Shown here piece by piece: positions 62,959 to 64,000 of a stretch of DNA of 64,000 nucleotides; the stretch's first letter is position 1, and every line of letters starts with the position of its first letter. The notes under the pieces are model-generated. The model was not told the DNA's origin. It saw only the letters and a program-made list of their open reading frames with translations, and searched no databases. Both the position numbers and the translations under genes were made by a program. The stretch comes from Jeotgalibacillus campisalis (lineage in GTDB: Bacteria > Bacillota > Bacilli > Bacillales > Jeotgalibacillaceae), in assembly GCF_000829515.1 (NCBI RefSeq), contig NZ_JXRR01000001.1:248001-312000 (forward strand), read 5' to 3'.

Positions 62959-62974
62959 GTTCTTTATAAAGAAC
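62959..62974 (-). promoter_or_regulatory. Palindromic operator 2 of the lasso cluster
   Basis: GTTCTTTATAAAGAAC is a perfect 16-bp palindrome whose half-site is the same as in operator 1. Its centre is 68 bp from that of operator 1, and it begins about five bases after the predicted transcription start. Confidence 0.65.
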
Positions 62975-62985
62975 TTTATGCTTTA

Positions 62986-63013
62986 ATTCTACACGGATTG
63001 TAATAAATGTCAA
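62986..63013 (-). promoter_or_regulatory. Sigma-A-like promoter of the lasso cluster
   Basis: On the minus strand TTGACA (63013-63008) and TAGAAT (62991-62986) are separated by 16 bp. Transcription would start near 62979, giving a ~110-base leader with both palindromes. Confidence 0.7.
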
Positions 63014-63031
63014 GAATACATTTCAATAACA

Positions 63032-63046
63032 TTCTGAATTTCAGAA
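63032..63046. promoter_or_regulatory. Palindrome upstream of the lasso promoter
   Basis: TTCTGAA and TTCAGAA are perfect inverted halves around T, centred about 60 bp upstream of the predicted start. It could be an activator site or a weak terminator of the upstream ABC gene. Confidence 0.3.
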
Positions 63047-63073
63047 AAATGATACAACATATAATAAATATTA

Positions 63074-64000
63074 CTAAATAACTAATTTACAGTCCCTTTT
63101 ATCGGTATTGACCAAACGACCATTTTCAATTTTAAATACAATGTCACAATTTTCAATTGTACTTAGTCTATGAGCAATTATTATTAACGTTTTCTCACCT
63201 TTTAATCTATCTATTGCACTCATTATATCTTTTTCGGTCTCAGTATCTAAAGCCGATGTTGCCTCATCCATGAAAAGTATTTCGGGATTATGGTATAAGG
63301 CTCGGGCTATACCAAGTCTCTGTCTTTGACCTCCTGAAAGTTTAATCCCTCTCTCTCCTACAGAAGTATAAATATTTTCCGGTAAAGAAGTAGCAAATTC
63401 CATTAACTGCGCTTGTTCTAATGCTCTCCAAACTCTAGTATCATCAATATCTTCGGCTTCAACTCCAAATGCAATGTTACTTCTAATCGTGTCATCGGAA
63501 AGAAATATTGATTGAGGAATATAGCCAATTCGACTTTGCCATAAAGGCAAATTTTCTTCTATTTTCTTGCTATCAACTAATAAAGATCCACTATGGGGTT
63601 CTAATATCCCCAGTATAATATCAACTAATGTTGTTTTTCCAGCGCCTGAAGGTCCTACAAAAGCAACAGACTGTCCGATGGGAATTGTTAAACTCACATC
63701 TTTAATTGCTAAACCCTCCTGATTTGGATACCTAAAGGAAATTCCACTTAATTCAATGGCGTTTTCGTAGATTTTATTATTAGCTGCGTTTAACTGACTG
63801 TTTTTGTCTTTTTCTTTATTTTGTTTAAGATACTCTTTGGTGCTAACTAAATCATCGTGAACGATATCTAGAGCCGGCTGACTGTAACGAATCGTTGCTA
63901 ACATTGCAACAACTCTTGTTATGGAGGGCATTAGCCTGAAAGCAGCCATTGAGAACAGGGCCATAGTAGTAATAAATTCAGATGTATCTTTTCCTTGAAG
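63074..64000 (-). CDS. ABC transporter, polysaccharide-flippase-like (C-terminal part; continues beyond window)
   Basis: The frame is open to the last base, so only ~308 C-terminal residues are seen. A membrane-domain remnant RLMPSITRVVAMLATIRYSQ, then PALDIVHDDL, resembles PglK-like lipid-linked oligosaccharide flippases, which export polysaccharide repeat units. The ATPase domain is complete: Walker A GPSGAGKTT, Q-loop YIPQSIFLSDDTIRSN, signature LSGGQRQR and Walker B ILFMDEATSALDTETE. It is distinctly more AT-rich in codon use than the lasso genes. It lies 61 bp upstream of the lasso promoter and may mark the edge of a surface-polysaccharide island. Confidence 0.82.
   Translation of the reverse strand, partial: LQGKDTSEFITTMALFSMAAFRLMPSITRVVAMLATIRYSQPALDIVHDDLVSTKEYLKQNKEKDKNSQLNAANNKIYENAIELSGISFRYPNQEGLAIKDVSLTIPIGQSVAFVGPSGAGKTTLVDIILGILEPHSGSLLVDSKKIEENLPLWQSRIGYIPQSIFLSDDTIRSNIAFGVEAEDIDDTRVWRALEQAQLMEFATSLPENIYTSVGERGIKLSGGQRQRLGIARALYHNPEILFMDEATSALDTETEKDIMSAIDRLKGEKTLIIIAHRLSTIENCDIVFKIENGRLVNTDKRDCKLVI

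Noticed and set aside
62870-63013. Longer N-terminus for the lasso cyclase, starting TTG 63013
   Set aside because: The extension covers the promoter and both palindromes, and ATG 62869 has a strong GGAGGAG site and gives the family N-terminus.

Overview
The window comes from a low-to-moderate GC, endospore-forming Bacillota bacterium, most likely Bacillaceae or a close relative. The evidence is Bacillus-type ribosome-binding sites (AGGAGG), frequent GTG/TTG starts, CcpA-type cre sites, a Tlp spore protein gene, a BirA-type operator in front of bioY, and gene sets known from Bacillus (pxpBCA with an NRAMP transporter, GntP plus 3-hydroxybutyrate dehydrogenase, an OpuC-type osmoprotectant importer). 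No rRNA or tRNA gene was seen. Most of the window is ordinary chromosome with short operons separated by clear hairpin terminators.

Layout. 1-2063: 3' part of a GH94-type glycoside phosphorylase and two terminators. 2220-3745: a small AT-rich accessory island of three unknown genes, each flanked by a similar ~30-nt motif in one orientation, followed by a 205-bp dispersed repeat. 3854-9745: small membrane proteins, an ABC exporter pair, a PH-domain protein, an SDR oxidoreductase and an M48 metalloprotease. 9895-12976: cstA with a perfect cre, a small CC-ending protein and an ArsA-family ATPase. 12995-16702: a second, inverted copy of the repeat and a four-gene osmoprotectant ABC importer. 16787-20577: 5-oxoprolinase operon. 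22347-25819: catabolite-controlled 3-hydroxybutyrate/GntP operon and a divergent LysR regulator. 25960-27328: two repetitive Gly/aromatic-rich, possibly spore-surface, proteins. 27546-36350: secreted pullulanase, L-lactate dehydrogenase, a multidrug-type ABC transporter, an ACR3-like carrier and a cytoplasmic alpha-amylase. 36558-48743: aspartate kinase, uronate dehydrogenase-like protein, a zincin-like unknown with an excisionase-like partner, an MDR oxidoreductase, a HAD hydrolase, a DAO-type flavoprotein, a diguanylate cyclase, a luciferase-like monooxygenase, tlp and rluF. 49043-54866: purU, a glyoxylate-shunt locus (aceA, a small Cys-rich gene, glcB) whose three promoters share a palindrome, and bioY.

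54895-64000 is the most interesting part. It holds a complete paeninodin-type lasso peptide cluster on the minus strand, in the order cyclase (C), precursor (A), HPr-kinase-like peptide kinase (K), RRE/PqqD protein (B1), leader peptidase (B2), nucleotidyltransferase (N), ABC exporter (D). The precursor is a 43-residue ORF at 60780-60911. Its predicted 24-residue core is very acidic, carries Asp at ring position 9, contains an Arg-Gly-Asp triplet and ends in Ser, the residue expected to be phosphorylated by the kinase. The cluster has a sigma-A-like promoter with a 16-bp palindrome just downstream of the predicted start site and a related 24-bp palindrome next to the ribosome-binding site. A membrane-anchored metallophosphoesterase follows the exporter after only 36 bp. 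A truncated polysaccharide-flippase-like ABC protein sits at the right edge.

The genes suggest a starch- and oligosaccharide-using heterotroph with glucose repression of secondary carbon routes, osmoprotectant uptake, acetate or fatty-acid growth through the glyoxylate shunt, and a peptide product exported by the lasso system. All assignments come from reading the sequence; no database search was run.
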